64,000 bases of DNA, from contig SBHC01000088.1 in assembly GCA_006226375.1 (NCBI GenBank), positions 110,683 through 174,682 on the forward strand. The letters run 5' to 3'. Shown one piece after another: positions 17,617-26,335 of this stretch. Each line of letters opens with the position of its first letter. Positions within the stretch are counted from its first letter, which is position 1. Under the pieces are notes generated by a model, which saw only the letters and a list, made by a program, of their open reading frames with translations, ran no database searches and was not told where the DNA came from. The translations under genes were made by a program, and so were the position numbers. The stretch is from Deltaproteobacteria bacterium (GTDB lineage: Bacteria > Myxococcota_C > UBA6777).

Positions 17617-20450
17617 ACTTTGATGTGGGAGCCCTGGTAAAGGTTCGAGGGCGAGAGTGGGTAGTGCTGCCTGAAAGTAATGATGAGCCAGATATGCTCG
17701 TGTTGCGCCCTCTGGGTGGAACAGACGATGAGATCATTGGCGTTTATCGTCCGTTAGAGCCTGTCGAAGCCGCGGAATTTGGTTTGCCAAATCCAGAAAC
17801 GGATATGGGAAATCATCTGTCTTGTGGTCTGCTCCGTGATGCCATTCGCCTCGGGTTCCGTTCGGGTGCGGGGCCATTTCGCTCTCTCGCACGAATTGCC
17901 GTTGAGCCCAGGCCCTATCAGCTGGTTCCATTGCTCATGGCTTTAAAGCTTGACCCAGTCCGAATGTTGATCGCTGATGATGTTGGTATTGGTAAGACTG
18001 TAGAGGCCTGCTTGGTCGCAAGAGAATTACTAGATCGTGGTGAGATCTCCAGACTGTGTGTTCTCTGTCCACCACACCTCGCAGAACAATGGAAAAGGGC
18101 CTTATACGAGCAGTTTCATATTGATGCCGCTCTTGTCCTTTCCGGTACAGTTGCACGCCTTGAAAGGGAAAAACGTAGCCCTGACGAGTCGATTTTTCAG
18201 TACTACCCTTTTACAGTTGTATCCACGGACTACATCAAACAAGAACAACGACGTTATGAATTTTTGCGCACATGCCCAGAGATGGTCATTGTTGACGAAG
18301 CCCACACATGCGCTGCTTCATCGGGTAGAAGTGCAAGGCAAAGACGTCACGAGCTGCTACAAAGCTTAATCAATCCCGAGAGAGAAGATTGCGCGAATCG
18401 TCACCTCATTTTGGTAACGGCAACCCCTCACAGTGGGAAAGAGGATACTTTTCGCTCCTTAATCTCATTATTGGACCACCGCTTTCTTGAGTTGCCAGAA
18501 GACCTATCAGGTAATGAGAACCGAGGGTATCGTGAAGATCTGGCGAAGCATCTTGTCCAACGTCGTCGAGGAGACCTCAAAGCATATCTCGATACAGTTA
18601 CTCCTTTTCCAGACCGAGAGATTGCAGAAGAGCACTACACACTCAAGCCAGCTTACCGAAAGTTTATGGACAAAGTTTTGGAGTACTGTCGTGAGACTGT
18701 TCTCGATGAGACTGTAGAAGAGCGTCGCCAGCGGGTAAGATGGTGGTCCGCTCTTGCTCTACTTCGAGCTTTGTCTTCCAGTCCAATGGCTGCTGCGGCA
18801 ACATTGCGCAATCGTTCTTCTGCAGGAGAAGGAGAAACAACGGAGCAGGTTGATGAAGAAGGCCGACGAGCAGTCTTGGACCTTGATGATGAAAATGCAG
18901 AAGGGATTGATGTCATTCCTGGCAGCGACTCCGATGAGGAGGATAGCAGCGAGAGAGAGCGCCTTTTACGATTCGCTCGAGAAGTGGAAGGCCTTGCAGG
19001 TAAAAATGATGCAAAGTTAGCCCAGGCGTATAAGCTGGTTGAACAATTCTTGGAGGAGGGTTACTCCCCGATTCTATTTTGCAGGTTCATTCCAACTGTT
19101 GAGTATGTTGCAGATTTCCTCAGAAATGAACTTCACAAAAAAGGAGTTGTTGTTGAAGCCATTACGGGATCGCTTCCACCAGAAGAAAGAGAGCGCAGAG
19201 TCAAAGAGCTTGGTGAGAACCAAAAAAGAGTTTTAGTATGCACAGACTGCTTAAGTGAAGGGATAAACTTGCAGTACGACTTTGACGCAGTAATGCACTA
19301 CGATCTGTCATGGAATCCCACTCGGCATGAACAACGAGAAGGCCGAGTTGACCGATATGGCCAACCAAAAGATGCTGTCCGAACACTGACCTACTACGGC
19401 AAAGACAACCCAGTTGACGGCATTGTCTTGCAAGTATTGTTACGCAAACACAAAGCCATCCACAAACAACTTGGTATCGCTGTGCCTGTTCCAATGGAGA
19501 CTCGCATCATTGAAGAAGCCATTATGCAAGGCCTGCTTCTACGTGAAACCAAATGTAGCTCTCAGATGAGCTTTGAATTCCTCAACCCTGTGAGTGAGGA
19601 TGTGGATATCCAGTGGGATGCCTCTGTTGAACGAGAAAAGCGCAGACGTACAGTATTCGCTCAAAATCAGCTATTAAAAGCGGTCAATACAGAGGTCGCC
19701 AATGAGTTGGCAGAAGTTCGGCGAGCACTTGGTGGAGAACTGGATGTTCGCAATTTTACACAAACTTCACTTCGGACATTAGGTGCTGTTGCTGTCGGTG
19801 ATGAACCCATCGAAGTAAAAATACCTGAATCGAAAAAAGCTCTTCTAGATGTGCTTGGTGGAAACAGTGAATTTGAAGCTGTTTTTTCGGGACAACCAAG
19901 GAGAAATGCAATTAAGCTGACCCGAACACATCCAATAGTCGAAGGCCTTGCAGCACATGTTGTTGAATCAGCTTTGGACCCCGAGCTGGTTGGACCTGGT
20001 CGTAGGTGTGGTGTCATTCGGACTCAGTCTGTATCTCGAAGGACAACTATTCTGTTGCTTCGAATGCGCTTTCATATCGTCAACAAAGGTCGAGATGGAA
20101 CTCAACGTCCACTACTTGCAGAAGACCTGGTTGTTGCAGGCTTTGAGGGAAGCCCTGAACGTGCAGAATGGTTACCTGCAGAACAACTGGAAGACCTTCT
20201 TCAAGCCAAGCCGGATGAGAACATTAATCCGGAGTTTGCGAAAGACCAAATCGTTCGAGTATTAGGACGATTTGAGCAAATATTGGACCATCTGAATAAG
20301 ATTGCAGAAGAACGTGGCCAAGTCTTGTTTGATGCTCATAGAAGAGTAAGAAAGGCAACAAAGGCAGGAGTAAGAGCCTTAAGGGTTGATGTTCACAAGC
20401 CGGTTGATGTGCTGGGTGTCTATGTATATCTCCCGGCCGTGTCTGGTTGA
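17613..20450 (+). CDS. SNF2-type SF2 helicase (DrmD-like architecture)
   Basis: 945 residues, 4-nt ATGA overlap with the UvrD gene. An N-terminal beta-rich domain (GALVKVRGREWVVLP) of about 90 residues precedes the SNF2 core: PYQLVPLLMAL, Walker A DDVGIGKT (K128), VDEAH at 227-231, TATPHSGKEDTF, and the C-terminal lobe CTDCLSEGINLQ...RHEQREGRVDRYGQ. This order matches the SNF2-like helicases of DISARM-type systems (DrmD) but it is not identical in the N-terminal domain. An acidic insertion rich in Asp/Glu/Ser sits around residues 405-450. Likely a dsDNA translocase working with the two upstream helicases. Confidence 0.87.
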   Translation: MNFDVGALVKVRGREWVVLPESNDEPDMLVLRPLGGTDDEIIGVYRPLEPVEAAEFGLPNPETDMGNHLSCGLLRDAIRLGFRSGAGPFRSLARIAVEPRPYQLVPLLMALKLDPVRMLIADDVGIGKTVEACLVARELLDRGEISRLCVLCPPHLAEQWKRALYEQFHIDAALVLSGTVARLEREKRSPDESIFQYYPFTVVSTDYIKQEQRRYEFLRTCPEMVIVDEAHTCAASSGRSARQRRHELLQSLINPEREDCANRHLILVTATPHSGKEDTFRSLISLLDHRFLELPEDLSGNENRGYREDLAKHLVQRRRGDLKAYLDTVTPFPDREIAEEHYTLKPAYRKFMDKVLEYCRETVLDETVEERRQRVRWWSALALLRALSSSPMAAAATLRNRSSAGEGETTEQVDEEGRRAVLDLDDENAEGIDVIPGSDSDEEDSSERERLLRFAREVEGLAGKNDAKLAQAYKLVEQFLEEGYSPILFCRFIPTVEYVADFLRNELHKKGVVVEAITGSLPPEERERRVKELGENQKRVLVCTDCLSEGINLQYDFDAVMHYDLSWNPTRHEQREGRVDRYGQPKDAVRTLTYYGKDNPVDGIVLQVLLRKHKAIHKQLGIAVPVPMETRIIEEAIMQGLLLRETKCSSQMSFEFLNPVSEDVDIQWDASVEREKRRRTVFAQNQLLKAVNTEVANELAEVRRALGGELDVRNFTQTSLRTLGAVAVGDEPIEVKIPESKKALLDVLGGNSEFEAVFSGQPRRNAIKLTRTHPIVEGLAAHVVESALDPELVGPGRRCGVIRTQSVSRRTTILLLRMRFHIVNKGRDGTQRPLLAEDLVVAGFEGSPERAEWLPAEQLEDLLQAKPDENINPEFAKDQIVRVLGRFEQILDHLNKIAEERGQVLFDAHRRVRKATKAGVRALRVDVHKPVDVLGVYVYLPAVSG

Positions 20451-20507
20451 GCTTTGCGTTTCACATATCAAATACACTATTTCAGATTTGTAAATGGAGA
20501 ATTATAA

Positions 20508-22052
20508 ATGGCAAAGGGAAGGCACATTAAGGTTGCTCGCTGGCAAGGAATTTACTATCACCACGGTATTGATAGGGGAGACGGTACAGTCATTCATTAC
20601 TCTGGAGAAGTTGCGAGTAAGCAAGATGCTTCAATTCGTCAGGATACGATGGCGACTTTCCTTGATGGTGGCAGAATGGAAACCTGCGATCACTATGAAG
20701 CGCTCTTCACTCCGGATGAGATTATTCAACGTGCGGAAAGTCGAATTGGCGAAAAAGCATATGGACTATACGGCAACAACTGTGAGCACTTTGCCCGATG
20801 GTGTCGAACAAATGAACACCTTAGCGAGCAGGTTGAAAGGGCCAAGCAAACCCTCACAGAGATTGCTGTGGAAGGGGTGTCAAAAGGAACTCAAAAAGTT
20901 CTTGTTACCTATGTCAATTCTGAAAAAGTCCCATTCCTGAACAGCAAAAAAGCGGGTCAACTTGAAAGATATGGCAGTATCCTGCGCTTAAGAACACAGA
21001 GTGGTGGAGTTCATCACATTTTACGTGAAGGGTTGTCAAAGTCTGGAAACAATCCTCTGATGACATCAAAACTTTTGCAACAAACTCTGCAAATGAGTTC
21101 TGTCGCAGCTGCAGCAAGTGTGCTCAATCTTGGTGTCTCTATCGCAGGATTTGCTTACCTCAGCTATCAAATGAGTCAACTAAAGCAGTCCCTGAGTCAA
21201 GTGGAAAGGACTCTCGAACAAGGGTTCCAAAATATGGGACAGCGCTTTGACAGCGTTGAGTTAAGACTTGAAGATATTTATCTGCTCTCTGCTGGGAACC
21301 AAGCTCTTTCCAAAGAAATTCTCTACGAAGTCCAGGCACTACGTGATGAGTTCTTCGAGCAGCAAAGAGGAAGGCTCTTGGCAGCCCTTGAGATGGCACG
21401 CCTCAATCCTGCAACTCACACTGATAACTTGAGAGTGTTCAAGGAAACAAAGTTTGGTCTTGAAGATGGCTTACTCCGAAATCTACAACGTCAGAACCTG
21501 CGGGAAGTGGTAGGTTTATCTGGCCGTTTTCGCTTATGGTCTATTGCTACTGCTGCTGAAGGGCAGTCTCTACTTGAGATGGAACACCTGCACGAAGCTG
21601 AGCAACTCTTTCGAAGTGCTGCCAACCATTCATTTGCATGCGCTGAGCAATGGCTCACAAGCATCTTAGATGGACGCTCCTGGGGACTTTTTGGCCACTC
21701 CAAGTTTGGAGACTTAATTCAGGAAGAGCGCCTCCGTCGCATTGCTGCACTTGCTGAAGGAAAGAGCTTATCCACAACGGAATACCTCTCCAGCAAAAGC
21801 ACAGGTGCTCAAGCAGGTGACGGCTTTCTTCAGCGGCTTTCTGAATCTGAACTTCAACAGTATGCAGGATTTGCTGCTCTCATTGATTTAGCAATCGAAA
21901 TAGGACAACGCTTCGACAGCAAAGCATGGGAGTGTGAACTTTGTCGTAACCATGGATGGACTATTGAACAATGGTTTCAACTAGGACGTGACTCTGACGC
22001 TCCTTTACTTCTGACCATACCCACTGAAACCAAGAAAAACAGATGGAGCTAG
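20508..22052 (+). CDS. LRAT-domain (NlpC/P60-like) protein with membrane segment and coiled coil
   Basis: 514 residues; GGAGA 8 nt before ATG. Residues about 10-105 carry the lecithin:retinol acyltransferase pattern: HHG at 18-20, a second His at IHY, and NCEHF at 91-95, with Cys92 as the candidate nucleophile. The bacterial and eukaryotic LRAT fold acts as a thiol acyltransferase or phospholipase at membranes. A hydrophobic segment near residues 201-221 (SVAAAASVLNLGVSIAGFAYL) is followed by a long heptad-like coiled coil (QSLSQVERTLEQGFQNMGQRF). The C-terminal 230 residues are unrecognised. It abuts the first dynamin gene, so it may supply a lipid-modifying activity to a membrane-remodelling pair (inference). 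Confidence 0.8.
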   Translation: MAKGRHIKVARWQGIYYHHGIDRGDGTVIHYSGEVASKQDASIRQDTMATFLDGGRMETCDHYEALFTPDEIIQRAESRIGEKAYGLYGNNCEHFARWCRTNEHLSEQVERAKQTLTEIAVEGVSKGTQKVLVTYVNSEKVPFLNSKKAGQLERYGSILRLRTQSGGVHHILREGLSKSGNNPLMTSKLLQQTLQMSSVAAAASVLNLGVSIAGFAYLSYQMSQLKQSLSQVERTLEQGFQNMGQRFDSVELRLEDIYLLSAGNQALSKEILYEVQALRDEFFEQQRGRLLAALEMARLNPATHTDNLRVFKETKFGLEDGLLRNLQRQNLREVVGLSGRFRLWSIATAAEGQSLLEMEHLHEAEQLFRSAANHSFACAEQWLTSILDGRSWGLFGHSKFGDLIQEERLRRIAALAEGKSLSTTEYLSSKSTGAQAGDGFLQRLSESELQQYAGFAALIDLAIEIGQRFDSKAWECELCRNHGWTIEQWFQLGRDSDAPLLLTIPTETKKNRWS

Positions 22053-24536
22053 ATGATGCAGCAAATTGCCAGACAAATCTATCAAGAAATGCGCCCCTCA
22101 CAGGCACATAGCTTTGCTGAAGTTCCTGAATCCAAATGGTGGTTGTTACTCTTGCTACGGATGGGAATGGATCTCCATCTGGCTGCTGAACGTGACTCAA
22201 ATAGACTTGTTGCTCAAGAACTCAAAGGTTGGGCGAGTGAAATACCTGGAGGTTCCAACGTTATAGAAGATCTTGAGAGCTTGGAGAAAGCATCACACAG
22301 GCGACAACTTTCCAAAGATGACCTGCCCAGCCTGCTCGAAAAACAAGGTGTACTCATAGCGACTGCTTTGGTTGAATTGGCCTTAAAAGATGCACGAATG
22401 GATCCTGATGAATTACGTTATCTCAACTGTATATTTGGCCAACTTTCTCCATTTGAGCCCTCTTTTCACCAAAACTGGTTAATGGGCTCCATGCCGGAAG
22501 AGAACTACATACTGGATCTTTTCCTGGAAGAACAAAGTTCAACGGACCCGATTGCAAGACGAATTGCATCTCACCTTTTGCAAAAATCAAAGAGTCACAG
22601 GAGAAAATCTGAAGATGCTCATATGCTACATCGCAAAATGCAGACGGTTCGTCGTGCACTAGACGCCCTGCGCGATGATGCGTTGGCCCTCGGTCAAGCA
22701 TATGCCGTTATCATTGATGGCGCGGCTAGAGAAATTACGCATCTTGATCATCTTCGTATCGCAGTGCTAGGAGAATTCAAGAGAGGTAAGTCAACCATCA
22801 TAAACGCCATCCTTCGACGTCCAGGTTTTATGCCAACCGACGAGCTACCATGTACCTCAGCGATTACAGAAATACGTGCTGGAACCAAAGAAAAATATAT
22901 CGAATTGGATCCGTTGTCTCAAACTCAAACAGAGCGAACAAGAGAGACATTTTTGCGAAACACCGGGGATGCAGATGAAAGGGGGCGACGCCACGCGAAA
23001 GGCGAGGCAAAAGAGTCTGCTCCTGAAAAAGTATCTCGTTGGCAAGTTAGCCTTGACTCTCCCTTCTTTGAAAAGTCGGGACAAATAACACTGATAGACA
23101 CTCCAGGCCTCAACGAAGATCCTATCCGAGATAGATTGGCTAAACAAGAAGCAAACACATCTCATGCAGCAGTACTCATCTTATCTGCACAGCAGTTGCT
23201 AAGTTCTCATGAGCAAGAACTTGTCGACGAAATGGGGGCAAATAAGATTCGAGGGCTTGTAGTTGTTATCAACCGCGCTGACGGGGTGTCTGAGCAAAGA
23301 TGGAATGACCTTAAGCAGCGTGTTATGGACTTACTTGGCCCAAAAGGACTCCAAGAAAAACAAATCGTTTTTTGCAATGCTTGGGGTGCTGAAGAAGCGA
23401 TACAAAAAAAGCGAACGAACGATAAATGGCTTGACTTATTCAAACAAGTAGAAGGCCAGATCCAGCACATCTTGATTGAAAACGCCACGCCTATCCGAAC
23501 CACCATGTTAGAAGAAATATTAGCGCATACGCGAAAAGAGCTTCAAGAAGCCATCAAAAAACAAGAATCATTGTTTACTGAAGAAGCAGTAAATCTAAAA
23601 GTTCTAGTGGCAGACAGGCAGAGAGACAAATCCAAATGTGAGGGACTCATTTTCGATGTTCAGCACAATGTGAAAAAAGGTGGCAGTAATATCGCGGCGG
23701 AGGTTGCTAGAGAATTTGAAGAGAATTGGGATAGTTTGCTTCAGAAGTTGGACAACAAAAAGGCTTCGTGGGATACGTCCAAGAACCCTCTTACCTCTCC
23801 CAAAAAAGCTGCTGAAGAAATCGCAACACATGCAGAGAAAGACCTGATCTTTCTCTTGGAAGAGTGGGTTGAGCAGGCCTTTCGTGAGATCATTCACCCT
23901 CGTTTTCAACAGCTTCTGGAGAACAACAAGAAAAGACTAGAAGAGGTAGCTGCATACATTGAGCAGGCAAAAGGCTTATCAACGGATGCAATTATCAAAC
24001 GATTGCTGGAGCAATCGATGGAAACAGCTTATGGAAAGGGGATAAATATTGAGGGTGGGGTCGGCGTAATGGCCTCTGTTATTACCGCAGCTGTCTCTCT
24101 AGTCATTGGGTATATTATAGCGGATGTAATTCTTTATTACATGCTTTCCGTCATTAGCGGCTTCCTTAATCCGATTTTACTTGCAGCGGCTGTTGTTGTG
24201 GGCATCATTGCCTATTTCACAGGAGGTAAAGCCTACGTAAAGTCCTATCTTCAGGGGAAGATTGCCGACAAAATCATCAAAAAGCTATCCAATGACAATG
24301 TAAAGAGCAATGTCTCTTCTGGGATAAAAACTCGCACGATTGAGGTATTTGATAAGTTTGCAGATGCATTTGAGCAGGAAGCAAGCTCCTATGTTGCAGA
24401 AGCGGAAAACCAATGGAATGAAATGGTTCAAAAAGCCCAAGCTTCTGAAGAAGTGAAAGAGAGCTTTCTCCAACAAGCAGAAGAATTTAAGCAAAAGGTT
24501 CAATCTCTCCGAATTGTACCGACAGAGGCGTCGTGA
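22053..24536 (+). CDS. Dynamin-like GTPase 1 (long form)
   Basis: 827 residues. It starts directly after the TAG of the LRAT gene; two adjacent ATGs are possible (22053, 22056). An N-terminal alpha-helical extension of about 200 residues precedes the GTPase: G1 GEFKRGKS at about 240-247, G2 region DELPCTSAI, G3 DTPGLNE, G4 VINRADG. A long helical stalk with Lys/Glu-rich coiled coil follows, and then a hydrophobic hairpin (about residues 675-730; VIGYIIADVILYYML and SGFLNPILLAAAVVVGIIAYF) that should insert in the membrane. Bacterial dynamins remodel or repair membranes, and several protect against phage. It is a tandem paralogue of the next gene. Confidence 0.87.
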   Translation: MMQQIARQIYQEMRPSQAHSFAEVPESKWWLLLLLRMGMDLHLAAERDSNRLVAQELKGWASEIPGGSNVIEDLESLEKASHRRQLSKDDLPSLLEKQGVLIATALVELALKDARMDPDELRYLNCIFGQLSPFEPSFHQNWLMGSMPEENYILDLFLEEQSSTDPIARRIASHLLQKSKSHRRKSEDAHMLHRKMQTVRRALDALRDDALALGQAYAVIIDGAAREITHLDHLRIAVLGEFKRGKSTIINAILRRPGFMPTDELPCTSAITEIRAGTKEKYIELDPLSQTQTERTRETFLRNTGDADERGRRHAKGEAKESAPEKVSRWQVSLDSPFFEKSGQITLIDTPGLNEDPIRDRLAKQEANTSHAAVLILSAQQLLSSHEQELVDEMGANKIRGLVVVINRADGVSEQRWNDLKQRVMDLLGPKGLQEKQIVFCNAWGAEEAIQKKRTNDKWLDLFKQVEGQIQHILIENATPIRTTMLEEILAHTRKELQEAIKKQESLFTEEAVNLKVLVADRQRDKSKCEGLIFDVQHNVKKGGSNIAAEVAREFEENWDSLLQKLDNKKASWDTSKNPLTSPKKAAEEIATHAEKDLIFLLEEWVEQAFREIIHPRFQQLLENNKKRLEEVAAYIEQAKGLSTDAIIKRLLEQSMETAYGKGINIEGGVGVMASVITAAVSLVIGYIIADVILYYMLSVISGFLNPILLAAAVVVGIIAYFTGGKAYVKSYLQGKIADKIIKKLSNDNVKSNVSSGIKTRTIEVFDKFADAFEQEASSYVAEAENQWNEMVQKAQASEEVKESFLQQAEEFKQKVQSLRIVPTEAS

Positions 24537-26326
24537 TGATCGAAACTCATACATATATCGAAACATTACTGGCACGTCAGAAAAAGATATTAGCAGACTT
24601 AGAAAGCAGCCTTGATTCTCTTCAGCTCAACGAAAGTTTCAAGCGTCTCAAAAGTCCATGTCAACAATTGCAAGATCGCCTCAACCACGAAGAGTTTCGA
24701 GTTGCGATTGTTGGCGAGTTCAGTACTGGCAAGTCAACGTTAATTAACACTCTTATCAAAGAACCTGATCTTTTGCCCTCAGATGAGCTCCCTTGTACAT
24801 CTCAAGCCATCGAACTTCATTACGGGGAACACTATGATTGTGTAGAACTCAGCACAGGCAAGCACTATAGCAATATTCGCCAGGCTTTGAAGGAGCATAC
24901 GACTGTCGGCGGGCAGAAGCGTTCCAGTGTTGGAGCTCATCGATGGCAACTTAGTATTCCTTCGGGTTTTCTTTCGCAAGGAATGGTGTTTATTGATACT
25001 CCCGGCATTGGTGAGGACAAAGAGAGACACGACATTGCTTTTGAAGAAGCAAACAAAGCCGATGCTGTTGTACTTGTTACGAATGCAACCAGAGTTGGAA
25101 CAGAGACAGAAAGTGAACTGGTTTCTTTCATTGCTGCTCAAAACAAACCAGTTATTCTTGCAATTAATTATATTGATCAGGTTCGGTCCGACCCTGAAAG
25201 ATTTCGGGATAGAGCCATTGATATCTTTCACCCTCACCTGGATCAAGACAATATTGTATTGCTCTCTGGGCTCAAAGCACACAATGAGTTAACTTCAACG
25301 GTCTCCCAGTGGACAGAGATGCTAGAATCGCTTCGGAATGTTATCTTCCGAGTACTACAGGAAAACTCTGCTGGAGAGAGAATCAAAGCCTATCAACTTG
25401 AGTTGGAAAGTCTAGAATCCACCCTGTCGCATGAGTTACAAACAATTCTCAGACAGCGTGAACATGAAAAAAAACAGGTGGAACAACTCATTCAAGACAT
25501 TGAAAAGAGCCTCCATCGTGGCAAACCAGGACTAAAAACCTCACTCCAAAATTCATTTTACCGAGCATGGCCAGGTATTTTGGGCTCTTTGGATAGAGCA
25601 AAATCGTCATGGAAAAGTGAGTATTCTCCGGTATTCAGTCCTAAGAAGTATGCCACACAGATAGCAAACCAGGCCAAACGACATATCGAACAAAAGGTTA
25701 GAGGCTGGGCCACAGGGCAAGGGAAACGAGCCACAGAGCAGCAGGTTCAAAACAAACTCAATGAAATCGAGCCTCTTGTATCCCAACTTACAACGTATCT
25801 GAATTATTCGGGTCAATCGTCAGCTTCGCTGCAAAATCGCCTGCTATCTGATGTGATGCATCGTGCCTTTAACAAAAGCATCGATAGCGCTGCCGATGAT
25901 GCAGCCTGGGCAACCATTGTTGCAGCGATTGTCTCGACAATTGTTGGCTACATCATTGCAGACGTTATTCTTTTTTACGTTCTTGCTGCCATATCTGGGT
26001 TTCTCAACCCAGTTCTCCTGGTGGCTGCAGCACTTGTTGGACTCACTGCATTCTTCATGGGACAGGATTATGTCGGGAACTATGTGAAATCCAAGATCGT
26101 TGAAAAGATTCAGGAAGAACTCGTCAAATCCGAGGCAAAAAACAAAATCAACCGAGGCTTTGAACAAGCTTCAGAAGAAGTGTTTGGCAAACTCTCCCAA
26201 GGCTTTGGGATAGAAGCACGACGTTTGCAAAGCGATGTAGAACAAAAGCTTATAACTGCTTCCCAAACCGTTGAGCAAGTTCACAACTCCCTATCCGAAT
26301 TACGGACAATGTTTTCATCACAGTGA
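24536..26326 (+). CDS. Dynamin-like GTPase 2 (short form)
   Basis: 596 residues from ATG 24536, which shares one base with the TGA of the first dynamin gene; a GTG three bases earlier is also possible. G1 GEFSTGKS at 60-67, SDELPCTSQ, G3 DTPGIGED, G4 AINYIDQ. It lacks the N-terminal extension of its neighbour. The membrane hairpin (VGYIIADVILFYVL...SGFLNPVLLVAAALVG) is nearly the same as in the first protein, so the two arose by duplication and probably form a hetero-oligomer, like other paired bacterial dynamin-like proteins. The last 80 residues are amphipathic helix. Confidence 0.87.
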   Translation: MIETHTYIETLLARQKKILADLESSLDSLQLNESFKRLKSPCQQLQDRLNHEEFRVAIVGEFSTGKSTLINTLIKEPDLLPSDELPCTSQAIELHYGEHYDCVELSTGKHYSNIRQALKEHTTVGGQKRSSVGAHRWQLSIPSGFLSQGMVFIDTPGIGEDKERHDIAFEEANKADAVVLVTNATRVGTETESELVSFIAAQNKPVILAINYIDQVRSDPERFRDRAIDIFHPHLDQDNIVLLSGLKAHNELTSTVSQWTEMLESLRNVIFRVLQENSAGERIKAYQLELESLESTLSHELQTILRQREHEKKQVEQLIQDIEKSLHRGKPGLKTSLQNSFYRAWPGILGSLDRAKSSWKSEYSPVFSPKKYATQIANQAKRHIEQKVRGWATGQGKRATEQQVQNKLNEIEPLVSQLTTYLNYSGQSSASLQNRLLSDVMHRAFNKSIDSAADDAAWATIVAAIVSTIVGYIIADVILFYVLAAISGFLNPVLLVAAALVGLTAFFMGQDYVGNYVKSKIVEKIQEELVKSEAKNKINRGFEQASEEVFGKLSQGFGIEARRLQSDVEQKLITASQTVEQVHNSLSELRTMFSSQ

Positions 26327-26335
26327 AGGTACAAT

